From the NCBI GenBank assembly GCA_001931905.2, contig MSJI02000047.1, positions 1-15,146 on the forward strand: a stretch of DNA of 15,146 bases, given 5' to 3'. Below the pieces are notes generated by a model. It made no database searches. It saw nothing but the letters and a program-made list of their open reading frames with translations, and was not told the origin of the DNA. This document shows, one piece after another, positions 1 through 7,654 of this stretch. The translations under genes and the position numbers were made by a program. This stretch comes from Cladosporium sp. IMV 00045 (lineage: Eukaryota > Ascomycota > Dothideomycetes > Cladosporiales > Cladosporiaceae). Each line of letters starts with the position of its first letter. Position 1 is the stretch's first letter.

Positions 1-2363
1 AGAAGCAAGAATGGGAAGCTGTTGTCAAGATTCCGTTCATCGACGAGAAACGACTCCTCCCAGCAATGGCAACCAAGGACCACTTGCTCACCCCAGACGA
101 GGCTCACAGGAACGGCTTCGGCACCACGATGAAATTCGTTCACGACAAGAACACCGACTTCACATACCCCAGCAGTCTGCCTGGCATCTTCCCGGACATT
201 GAGCACTGCAAGTGTGTCGAGAACATCTATGAGCTCCCCGTCATGGACGGTCTTGAGGTCTTTGTTGGCCTCGTTGATGGTGTCAAGCTCAGGGATGCCT
301 CTTTGGCCGGCTTCCCCAGCTTGCACACTCTGCCATTTGCTGGGCAGCTCGGCTTCCACGGTGTCACCATCTTCCAACAAGAGAGCAGGAATGAGAGCAT
401 GGTTGTTACACTTCTGCACGACGAGGAGAAGAGCGCCACCAAGAACGCACTTGAACACCTGGGCAAGGCTGTTCACGTTGGGTTCCCCTTCTTGACAGAA
501 GGCAAAGTCATGAGCGCCACTGACGAAATGTTCACGTACACTCTCATCGATCCCGACCAGCCTGCGACTGGACAGAACGTCCAACAGACCCCGCACCAGT
601 CGCAGGGCATTTCTGATTTCAAGAAGAAGGCCAACCGTATTGAGCAGTTCTATTCTAAGAGACTGGGCACTGTCATCGGTCAGGTTGACAGCCTGGTTCA
701 AGTTGATATGTTGGTTGGTCTGAAGCAGACTGAGTCTGGAGCGTTGGTGAAGGAGTACGCGCCAGTTCCAGGACAGGAGCCTGATTACGCCATCCAGACA
801 GTCGTTGACAAGGTCATCTCGGAAGATCAGCGTTTCATCGAGAGAGAGGCCCTGCCGCTCCCCGAAGAGTTCCCTGTCAACACCAAAGCGTTCTTCCTGG
901 GCGATATGGCATATGGACGTCCACTTCAGGTCACCGGTCACACTGCAGACCTGCAAAAAGCAAATGTCTGGGTTAGCATGCTCAAGGGCCGTGAGTCTGA
1001 ATTTGGACACGCCATCGCGAGGCAGGCCGAGCAACAAGATCCCTACCTGCCTAGCTACCGTGTTGCGCAGAAGCTCAATCTTCATCCTTTGGTTCTTTCG
1101 AAGCTGACATCAGCTTTCAACGTTCAATCTTCTGGTCTCCGCCTCAATCTCGGCTTGAACTTGAAGTTTGAGGCTAAGAAACTGAAGGTCTTGGGCTACA
1201 GTCGCAAGGGCGCTTCTGGCTGGGAGTACTCCCAGAAAGCAGTCGCTCTCCTTACTGAGTACATGATGAAGTTCCCTCAATTTATCGGTACCATCGCTCT
1301 CAACCCTACAGGCGATGGCTGGGAGGACACCTCCTTCTACCCTGACCCGACGGAAGCGAAGGCGAAGATGAAGGAGATTGGCGCGTGGCTGAAGAGCGTC
1401 GAGACCAAGGCATTTGAGCGTGTCCCTCTTGAAGCTGAGCAGCTTGACGAAGAGACTGTGAAGTCGATTGAGGCTGCTGCAGACGCCAACAATGCTGCCA
1501 ACAGTGAGGTTGAGGGTAAGCAGATCAGCGGTGTTCCCCGCTCTGCCTTGCTCAAGCCCACAGATGCTGTCCAGCGTACCGCTCGCCAACGCTTCGCAAT
1601 TGGTGACCGCGTCGTCTACGTCCTCGATTCTGGTCGCGTCCCTATCGCTATGCGCGGTACTGTCGTCGGCATGACTCGTACTACGAAGACAACTCTTCTT
1701 GACGTCGTATTCGACTACACATTCATGAGTGGCTCGACATTGAACGATCGTTGCTCGCCTTTCCGTGGCAGCACTGTTCCTTCTGAGGCTGTGGTCAACC
1801 TCAGCGACCGCCAGGTTCTATCTCTGTCTGATGCAGCCAAGGCCAGGCAGCCCAAGCAACAGAGCCTGCCGCTCCGTTCGCGTGGGCCTGCCTCTCATGC
1901 AGCCAATGGCTACGGCCCACCGGGTCAACAACTTCGCCCAGCTGATCAGCCTGCTCCGCTCCAGGGCTCCTACCGCGGCGCCTTTGGCGGCCAGAATGGC
2001 GCTCCTCGCGGTAACTTCGCTCCCCGTGGCCGAGGCGGCTTTGCTCCTCAGGTCCAGCCTAACGGGGCTGGTCCAGCTCAAATCCAGCAAAACGGCTTCC
2101 ACACTCGCGGACGCGGGGGTATGCCGAACGGTGCACAGCGCGGTGGCAGAGGTGGCAACAGAGGCGGATACAACGTCATCGACAACACTGATCCCACAGA
2201 AGGTGTAATTCGCAACAACCCTGCTTTCAGGCCGCAAAACTACACTAGCGTGCCGCCGCCGTCCAACTTGAATGAGACCGGTCGCGGGAGAGGACGCGGT
2301 GGTGGAAGAGGCCGTGGCGGACGCGGACGAGGCAGAGGTGGTCCCGCTGCGCCGACTAGCTAA
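1..2363 (+). CDS. xrn1: 5'-3' exoribonuclease 1 (Xrn1/Kem1), C-terminal part, 5' truncated by window edge
   Basis: This is the C-terminal 786 residues of the cytoplasmic 5'-3' exoribonuclease that degrades decapped mRNA. The frame is open from nt 3, and its first residues (KQEWEAVVKIPFIDEKRLLPAM) are the family's conserved end of the nuclease core, so the Met at 66 is internal and the catalytic N-terminus lies left of the window. After the core come the Xrn1-type D1-D3 regions, including a winged-helix-like part around nt 1215-1310 (GASGWEYSQKAVALL). An SH3-like domain follows at about nt 1588-1815 (RFAIGDRVVYVLDSGRVPIAMRG start). From about nt 1960 to the stop the protein is low-complexity, rich in Gly, Arg, Pro, Asn and Gln, with many RGG and RGRGG units, and it ends RGRGRGGPAAPTS. 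RGG tails commonly bind RNA or are methylated on arginine; for this protein that is inference. No intron interrupts the visible part. The identification is firm. Confidence 0.95.
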   Translation, partial: KQEWEAVVKIPFIDEKRLLPAMATKDHLLTPDEAHRNGFGTTMKFVHDKNTDFTYPSSLPGIFPDIEHCKCVENIYELPVMDGLEVFVGLVDGVKLRDASLAGFPSLHTLPFAGQLGFHGVTIFQQESRNESMVVTLLHDEEKSATKNALEHLGKAVHVGFPFLTEGKVMSATDEMFTYTLIDPDQPATGQNVQQTPHQSQGISDFKKKANRIEQFYSKRLGTVIGQVDSLVQVDMLVGLKQTESGALVKEYAPVPGQEPDYAIQTVVDKVISEDQRFIEREALPLPEEFPVNTKAFFLGDMAYGRPLQVTGHTADLQKANVWVSMLKGRESEFGHAIARQAEQQDPYLPSYRVAQKLNLHPLVLSKLTSAFNVQSSGLRLNLGLNLKFEAKKLKVLGYSRKGASGWEYSQKAVALLTEYMMKFPQFIGTIALNPTGDGWEDTSFYPDPTEAKAKMKEIGAWLKSVETKAFERVPLEAEQLDEETVKSIEAAADANNAANSEVEGKQISGVPRSALLKPTDAVQRTARQRFAIGDRVVYVLDSGRVPIAMRGTVVGMTRTTKTTLLDVVFDYTFMSGSTLNDRCSPFRGSTVPSEAVVNLSDRQVLSLSDAAKARQPKQQSLPLRSRGPASHAANGYGPPGQQLRPADQPAPLQGSYRGAFGGQNGAPRGNFAPRGRGGFAPQVQPNGAGPAQIQQNGFHTRGRGGMPNGAQRGGRGGNRGGYNVIDNTDPTEGVIRNNPAFRPQNYTSVPPPSNLNETGRGRGRGGGRGRGGRGRGRGGPAAPTS
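1960..2351 (+). other. RGG/RG-rich low-complexity tail of Xrn1
   Basis: This part of the coding sequence specifies a disordered Gly/Arg/Asn/Gln-rich tail with about ten RGG or GRG units, densest at 2280-2342. Synonymous codons are mixed (GGT, GGC, GGA, GGG, with CGC, CGT, CGA, AGA), which suggests selection on the protein rather than recent repeat slippage. Confidence 0.8.
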
Positions 2364-2958
2364 ACAAGAAGTTCACACTCTGGGAGCTTAAGGGGCCTAC
2401 ATCGTCTGGAGGATGGTTTGAGGTGCAGTAGAAGGGCAGGGTGTAATAGCCAGTTGAATTGAAACTCATCGATGAAAAAGCATCATTTCGATATTGATGT
2501 GCATATACATGTGATGTCGTTTCTTTGTCGTGAACAAAGCTTTGCAACTGTGAAGTCATGAATGTGCTCTATTCAATACGGCTTCGATGTCAAGGTGAAT
2601 CATAGAGTGGCACTTAAGAAGAGCTTATCAATAGCCATACCGAGCATTCTTACAGCCACATGAAAATGTTCGTTGTGTACTTAGGTGATGAAGCCTGTAT
2701 GGTGGTTGGTGGTCAGGCTTCAAGTTTGGTTCGTCTCGTCCCGAGCCACACTTTACGCGAAAACGCGTTCAACCTTCCACACACCTCTCTCTTTCGTCTG
2801 GCCTCGCAGCATCATTTGATACATCAGCATGTGATTATCACTTGTGCATACTCTTTTTCATTCCGTCACATCAGTATAGATATACCTGTATCAGCTATGA
2901 ACTGTTCAGACAGCATCCTTGACGCGAAGTCCTCGGCGCGCCACTACCGGCTCTCGAC
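2364..2958. other. Intergenic: xrn1 3' region and ligase 5' region
   Basis: This 595-bp stretch separates two genes on the same strand. It should hold the xrn1 3' UTR and polyadenylation site and the ligase promoter and leader. I see AT-rich sequence with TATACATGT near 2504-2512, the TATGTA/TGTA type of element found near fungal 3' ends, but no clear AATAAA. There is no well-formed TATA box close to the ligase start. An open frame spanning 2660-3004 has no protein-like composition, and only its last part, the small upstream ORF at 2897-3004, is listed separately. I see no RNA gene or repeat. Confidence 0.5.
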
Positions 2959-3004
2959 ATGCCATTTCCTTTCGCAGAGGTCTGCACATTATTCCAGCGG
3001 ATAG
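2897..3004 (+). promoter_or_regulatory. Possible overlapping upstream ORF (35 codons) before the ligase start
   Basis: An ATG at 2897 opens a 35-codon frame that ends with TAG at 3002-3004, past the ligase ATG at 2959 and out of frame with it. Both ATGs have G at -3, so neither is clearly stronger. If the transcript begins upstream of 2897, ribosomes starting here would bypass the ligase start and lower its translation. Whether the leader reaches this ATG cannot be told from sequence alone. Confidence 0.3.
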
Positions 3005-5892
3005 AAGATCTCGAGCTTCGAGAACCTCCTCTCCCATCAGATGAGAAATTCCAAAAAGTTCGCGGCACAATCGACTCCTGGTTCAGATCTCATCGCAGCG
3101 CTATCAGTGCGCTCTCGGTAGAAGGCGCAACTGCTCTTCTTTCGGCACTTTTGCCGGAGAATAGAACAGATCGAGTCTATGGCATCCAAGCATCAGGTCT
3201 CTGCCGTTTGTTGGCGCGGTGTCTGAAGCTGCAGGCTCATCGAGCGAGGGACCTCCGCGCATACACCCAGCCGGGAAGTGGGGATTTGGCAGCATGCCTT
3301 GAGCGAGTTCTTGATGGCGGCGGACCGCCTGCGCATCCAGCCGTCACTATCGAGGAGGTCGACGATCTCTTCACTGTGCTTGCGGGCTACAGCATCTTTT
3401 CGGATCCTACAATACCTCAGTTGCCACAGTCTTCGTCCGAAGCCCGAGACACCTTACTTGCCAACATCTTCAAACGATTGACTCCATGCCAGTCCAAGTG
3501 GCTGGTCAGATTGCTATTGAAGGACCTCTCGCCTCTCAAGTTGGACGACACTTTTGTTCAGAAGTCATTACACTTCTTACTGCCCGACTTGCTTCGGTTT
3601 CAGGCGACTTTCTCCTCGGCTATGACCTTGCTGAAGGGACCTTTGCGAGAATACCCAGAACGGCCAGACCAGCAATCTGAGAGACTTCTACGAAAGCAAG
3701 CCGCTCCTCTGATCAAACCTTGCGTCTGGACCAAGGTAGGCCGGCCAGAGTTCACAAAAGCTCGCAGCATCGACCATTGCCTCAAAATGCTGGGCAAACA
3801 GAAATGGGTCCTAGAGCGCAAGTACGATGGAGAGTACTGCGAGATTCATATCGATCTGTCAAAATCTAGCAATCCCACGGAATGTATCAAGATCTTCTCC
3901 AAAAGCGGTAAAGATTCCACACTCGACCGCGTTGGAATCCACATGACATTGATCCGGTGCTTGAGGCTCGGTCGCCCGGACTGCAAAATCAGGCAGCGAG
4001 CCATAATTATTGGCGAGCTCATTGTGTGGTCGGATCTGGAAAAGGAGCCTATGCCTTTCGACAAGATCAGAAAGCTCGTCACGCGTTCCGGCGTCCGCAT
4101 TGGCACGGACGAGGATTCGCAGCGAAATCGGTATGAGCATCTTGCGATTGCTTTCTTCGATCTTCTTCTACATGATGAGGAGGTTGTGATGGCAAAGCCG
4201 ATTGAAGAACGTCGTCAGTGGCTACGGGAGATCTACACCAAGATAGAAGGCAGAGCATTGGGAGCTCAGTGGAAAATGGTAGATTTTGCTGACATGGAGA
4301 AGTCACGCAAGGTGTTGCTGCAGCAATTTGCGGCTTCCAATGCAGGTCGCTGCGAAGGACTCGTGTTGAAGCCGTGCGGTGTGCCTTACTTTGCACTTCA
4401 TGCGGATCCGGACGGTTTCAATCGTGGATTCATCAAGCTCAAGAGCGATTACATCTCTGAAATGGGAGACGAGGCCGACTTTGCCGTCATCGGCGCCAGT
4501 TACAATGCCCAGCAAGGACTGAAGAGCGGTCTGAAATCTGTGAAGTGGACAGACTTCCATCTTGGTGCAATGCTGAACAAGGAAGATGTGCTGCGCTTTG
4601 GAGCCCGGGCGCAGTTCAAGGTAGTCGGAACGATTCAACAAGCGTCGTGTATCCCGGCGCCTATCTTTCATACTGCCAACATACTCGGTGGTATATCTGC
4701 GACTCCCTATGTACCAGGTCAGGCGCCAGCGAACTTCGACCTCGACAGATCTCCTAACGGAAAGATCGACACGATCTTTGATACGCCTTTCGTTTTCGAG
4801 GTTCTTGGAGCTGGGTTTCAAAAGGCATCAAATACCGACTTCTTCATGCTTCGGCATGCGCGTGTCAAGAAGCTGCATCAAGATCGCTCTTGGAAAGACT
4901 GCATTTCTTTCCGGGAATTGCAAGAACAAGCAAAGTCTGCAAGAGCAGCACCAACAGACTCGGAAAGCCAAGAAACAAGACGATGGATTGAAAGGTTGCA
5001 GAGGAAGTGCCGAAAGAGATTTGAGAGAGAAAAGACAGTTTCCCCCAAGTCGGCTGCTTCTATCACCCATGTGGATAGAAAGCTCGATGACTCCAGGCTG
5101 CAGCATAGGAGCTCCCTATCTCTAAGCGATGTGTCCATGGCTGTCACGACGGATGAGCGCAGGCCTTTGAAAGTTGTAGACGCCAACAGCTTGCAGTCTC
5201 GCTCGACAGATTCACAGCCTTGTGCAGCCTCAAGTGCGACATTGAATGGCTTCACGCCAGGAGAAGCACGACCAAACATCGCTACGAAAAGGAAACTAGT
5301 CATAACTGACTTCACGCCGTGCCCTGTTTCGAAGCGAGTTCGAACGCACCCCATTGAGCACGCCCAAGTCGCAGAACATCGACACGGAGCACAGTCACGA
5401 GTCTCAGACAAATCTCAATCCACCTGCCCTTCGACATGTCTTCTCAGCAACACGACCATTTACCTACCACCATGTCTTCGCCACACACCTTACATAACGC
5501 AAGACCTTCTTTCCACCCACGCCCCTCCAATGGTAATTCCCTGCCTAGCACAATGGGACCGCGCCTCTTTCACTCACTCACCCCTATCCGCAACAGTCTC
5601 CGAATCGCAAGCTTTTCCTGGCATGCGCAAACTCGTTCTCGTCGAGTCGAAGCGCGAAGAAGCCACGAGACAAGTTATACGGGACATTCTCGCACTGAAC
5701 AAAGGGAGATTTGAAGAGAGGGTAGAAGTTTGGGACTGGAGAGTGTTGGAGCTTTTGAGCGAGGAAAAGGGTCACGATTTGGGTGGTCGGGGTATGCGAT
5801 GGTTCTTGGGCGCTACCGTCTGGGATGAGTCGCGTGGTGGAAGCTTCTTTGTTTGGAACACGGCGTGGCACGGTAAACGTGTTATTGTATGA
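2959..5892 (+). CDS. ATP-dependent DNA ligase domain protein (fungal Lig4-like), 977 aa
   Basis: An intronless 977-residue frame. The N-terminal ~260 residues are helical and resemble the DNA-binding domain of eukaryotic ligases. The nucleotidyltransferase core follows: motif I ERKYDGEY (Lys288 as the likely AMP acceptor, Asp290, Gly291), motif III IIGELIVW (Glu353), FFDLLLHD, motif IV EGLVLKP (Glu466, Lys471) and motif V FIKLKSDYI (Lys493, Lys495). An OB-fold ends with a motif VI-like stretch from Arg632 (RHARVKKLHQDRSWKD). Residues ~660-825 are polar and probably disordered. Residues ~830-977 (IYLPPCLRHTPYIT, then GMRKLVLVESKREEATRQ and VEVWDWRVLE) form a second folded region, perhaps BRCT-like. 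The chosen ATG gives MPFPFAEVCTLFQRIEDL, as expected for this group. Motif I has Tyr where KxDGxR ligases have Arg. The order suggests a nuclear ligase acting in repair or end joining, but it lacks the tandem BRCT layout I would expect of true Lig4. Ligase family is firm; exact role is not. Confidence 0.88.
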   Translation: MPFPFAEVCTLFQRIEDLELREPPLPSDEKFQKVRGTIDSWFRSHRSAISALSVEGATALLSALLPENRTDRVYGIQASGLCRLLARCLKLQAHRARDLRAYTQPGSGDLAACLERVLDGGGPPAHPAVTIEEVDDLFTVLAGYSIFSDPTIPQLPQSSSEARDTLLANIFKRLTPCQSKWLVRLLLKDLSPLKLDDTFVQKSLHFLLPDLLRFQATFSSAMTLLKGPLREYPERPDQQSERLLRKQAAPLIKPCVWTKVGRPEFTKARSIDHCLKMLGKQKWVLERKYDGEYCEIHIDLSKSSNPTECIKIFSKSGKDSTLDRVGIHMTLIRCLRLGRPDCKIRQRAIIIGELIVWSDLEKEPMPFDKIRKLVTRSGVRIGTDEDSQRNRYEHLAIAFFDLLLHDEEVVMAKPIEERRQWLREIYTKIEGRALGAQWKMVDFADMEKSRKVLLQQFAASNAGRCEGLVLKPCGVPYFALHADPDGFNRGFIKLKSDYISEMGDEADFAVIGASYNAQQGLKSGLKSVKWTDFHLGAMLNKEDVLRFGARAQFKVVGTIQQASCIPAPIFHTANILGGISATPYVPGQAPANFDLDRSPNGKIDTIFDTPFVFEVLGAGFQKASNTDFFMLRHARVKKLHQDRSWKDCISFRELQEQAKSARAAPTDSESQETRRWIERLQRKCRKRFEREKTVSPKSAASITHVDRKLDDSRLQHRSSLSLSDVSMAVTTDERRPLKVVDANSLQSRSTDSQPCAASSATLNGFTPGEARPNIATKRKLVITDFTPCPVSKRVRTHPIEHAQVAEHRHGAQSRVSDKSQSTCPSTCLLSNTTIYLPPCLRHTPYITQDLLSTHAPPMVIPCLAQWDRASFTHSPLSATVSESQAFPGMRKLVLVESKREEATRQVIRDILALNKGRFEERVEVWDWRVLELLSEEKGHDLGGRGMRWFLGATVWDESRGGSFFVWNTAWHGKRVIV

Positions 5893-6234
5893 ACGGAAGG
5901 GATGGGAAGTGGTTGAAGTCGCTTTTTCCGGGCGGTCAATCTACGATTTGATGAGAGATGCTGGTTTGATCGACATTGGAACATGGTACGAAAACATATC
6001 TGACATCATGCAATTACATTAATGACATACAACTTGGAAAAATTCGTTAGAGCTCTGTCTGTTGTAAGCGGAACATCAATTCAGGGATTTGTCAGTCTCA
6101 GAGCAATCAAAGGCATCGAAAACACCCGCAAGACCCTGCGCAAGTACTTCTAGGGGCAGTAGATCAGATCATACCCACCGCAAACAATCGAAAATGAAGA
6201 AGAGCCCTCCAACAAACCGCAATCTTTTCACCCC
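5893..6234. other. Intergenic between convergent genes
   Basis: This 342-bp stretch lies between the 3' ends of the ligase (+) and the small secreted protein gene (-), so it should contain both 3' UTRs. A frame shifted relative to the ligase stays open to 6022 and is discussed in the findings. I see no AATAAA, RNA gene or repeat. Confidence 0.5.
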
Positions 6235-6636
6235 TTAAAACTTCCCAGCCTCCTCATCAGTAACAACATAACACAAATACGACCCAACATCCACCACCTC
6301 AGTCGTGCTCAGCACCACGGGCGTCTTGTAATTGAATGGCGCACCCAGCGGCACGACCCCATCTGCGTCCTTGAACGCCCGACACTCGACTTTACGGTAG
6401 TCGACGTTCACGGAAACGGTGTCGAAGGCGAGTTGCGAAGCGGTGACACCGGCTGGGAGTACTGCTTGCATGTTTATTTCGGCCGGTGAGGGCGAGTTGG
6501 TGTAGTTTTGGGTTGGGATGGAGGTTATGAACAAGAGGCTTATGCCGTGGTAGACGGGGTCGGCGCGTTTGGTTGGGAGGCTGGTTATGAGTGGGAGGGT
6601 GGTGAGGATGGTGGCGAGGAGAGAAGCGATATGCAT
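6235..6636 (-). CDS. Small secreted protein, 133 aa, unknown function
   Basis: I do not recognise the family. The frame stays open upstream to 7014, but the ATG at 6634-6636 is preferred because it starts directly with a signal peptide (MHIASLLATILTTLPLITSL), sits in the fungal start context TCAAAATGC, and lies about 100 nt downstream of a TATA box's expected start site. The signal sequence is followed by PTKR, a possible Kex2-type cleavage site, at residues 21-24. The mature ~109 residues hold only two cysteines (Cys85, Cys122), which could form one disulfide. They are rich in Val, Thr and Ser, with beta-strand-like stretches (VSVNVDYRKVECRAF; YLCYVV), suggesting a small extracellular beta fold. 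There is no membrane segment or GPI signal. It could be a wall-associated protein or an effector-like protein; neither can be shown here. The gene is transcribed away from the DUF1295 gene and towards the ligase. Confidence 0.7.
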   Translation of the reverse strand: MHIASLLATILTTLPLITSLPTKRADPVYHGISLLFITSIPTQNYTNSPSPAEINMQAVLPAGVTASQLAFDTVSVNVDYRKVECRAFKDADGVVPLGAPFNYKTPVVLSTTEVVDVGSYLCYVVTDEEAGKF

Positions 6637-6768
6637 TTTGATGAGTCGTTTTGAGTTAGTGTGGGTAGTTGTTGTTTGAATGGACTTTCTTTGAATTGAT
6701 ATGCGATCTTGGGCTTTGGAGATATGTGGATTGACAGGTCGAGTCGCTTCTTTGATGTAGGTTGTTCG

Positions 6769-6775
6769 ATTTATA
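6769..6775 (-). promoter_or_regulatory. TATA box of the small secreted protein gene
   Basis: TATAAAT on the minus strand lies 132 nt upstream of the ATG at 6636. The sequence between is A/C-rich and free of minus-strand ATG until the chosen start, as is usual for a fungal leader. Confidence 0.55.
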
Positions 6776-7411
6776 GGACTCCGTTTGAGGTCTGATGTTC
6801 CGCAGCAGGCGCAACTGGTATGTAACCATTGATGGTGGTTAAGGAAGCTGTGACCGACTCGAAAAAGGACATAAGCAACATGTGTGTTGTTTCTTCGGGT
6901 CAACATGTCGTGAGATATGCAAGGAAAGGCAGATCGCAAGCTTGTGTCATAGACGTTCTTACTGATGCTATAGCAAAAGCAGCAGCATACGATCTCAGTC
7001 TTTGAATTGGCCACAGAGTGCGGGCAGCGGCATGGGTTACAGCATCTATTCCAGACTGCCTTATTACGTTCGATGTCGCAGTGTCTTTCGAGGGTTTCTG
7101 GTCATACACCCTGTCATAGATTGCATCCTTGCAGCAGGTATCGGGGTTCGTGCAAATCGTCAACACCGTAGGCTCAGACTATTGAAATCGCATCGAGCTA
7201 CGACAGTAGTCTCTCTGATTTGATCGGTATTCACCGCTCATGGAGTTGTTCCCCAAGTTGTTGATTCGCAACAGTCAGTCTACCGGTTGATGCATGACCC
7301 AATATAGGCATGTAAGTAGCCGTGAAGAAGCTTCGACTTCAGAGATGCATGTATACAATATTACATTTATTTGAAGGTGTCGCAAGAATGCCTCTTTTCC
7401 GAGAAGTACAT

Positions 7412-7431
7412 GTATCTTGTATCTTGTATAC
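7412..7431. repeat. Short tandem repeat (GTATCTT)x2 followed by GTATAC
   Basis: Two perfect 7-nt copies of GTATCTT run into the palindrome GTATAC. The word GTATACAA also occurs at 7351-7358. The region lies upstream of the DUF1295 gene. A regulatory role is possible but only inferred. Confidence 0.45.
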
Positions 7432-7654
7432 AAAAAGAAACATGACGACGCCGACTCGGCGACAAGGATGTGGCCACGGCGTTCACAGCTGAGAGGCGGG
7501 GAGCTCCACGACACGAGACGAAGCACTGACGCCTACTACCTCATCGTCTACAGCCACCACCTCTGCAGTGGTCTGATATCCCCAGTAATCCTCTTCTTCA
7601 CACAGGTGAGCTGTCGTACTCCCATACTCACTCACTCCTCCACATCCCATCATC

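Larger units (their letters stand above)
6637..7654. other. Divergent intergenic/promoter region, about 1.0 kb
   Basis: This holds the promoter of the secreted protein gene (-) and that of the DUF1295 gene (+). A TATA box serves the minus-strand gene (listed separately). Towards the plus-strand gene there is a short tandem repeat near 7412-7431 and a pyrimidine-rich leader at 7610-7654, but no clear TATA box. Open frames here have no convincing protein character, and I see no tRNA-like or transposon-like structure. Confidence 0.5.

Noticed and set aside
1..5892. Functional cluster linking xrn1 and the ligase
   Set aside because: They are adjacent on one strand but separated by almost 600 bp with separate leaders. 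RNA decay and DNA ligation share no pathway that the sequence supports.
6637..7014. Upstream extension of the small secreted protein to a 259-residue product
   Set aside because: The added N-terminus would bury the signal peptide and cross the TATA box and leader. It also lacks protein-like character.
7605..7654. Possible 5' UTR intron donor (AG/GTGAGC) before the DUF1295 start
   Set aside because: There is no acceptor AG between the donor and the ATG, so no intron can be supported in the leader.
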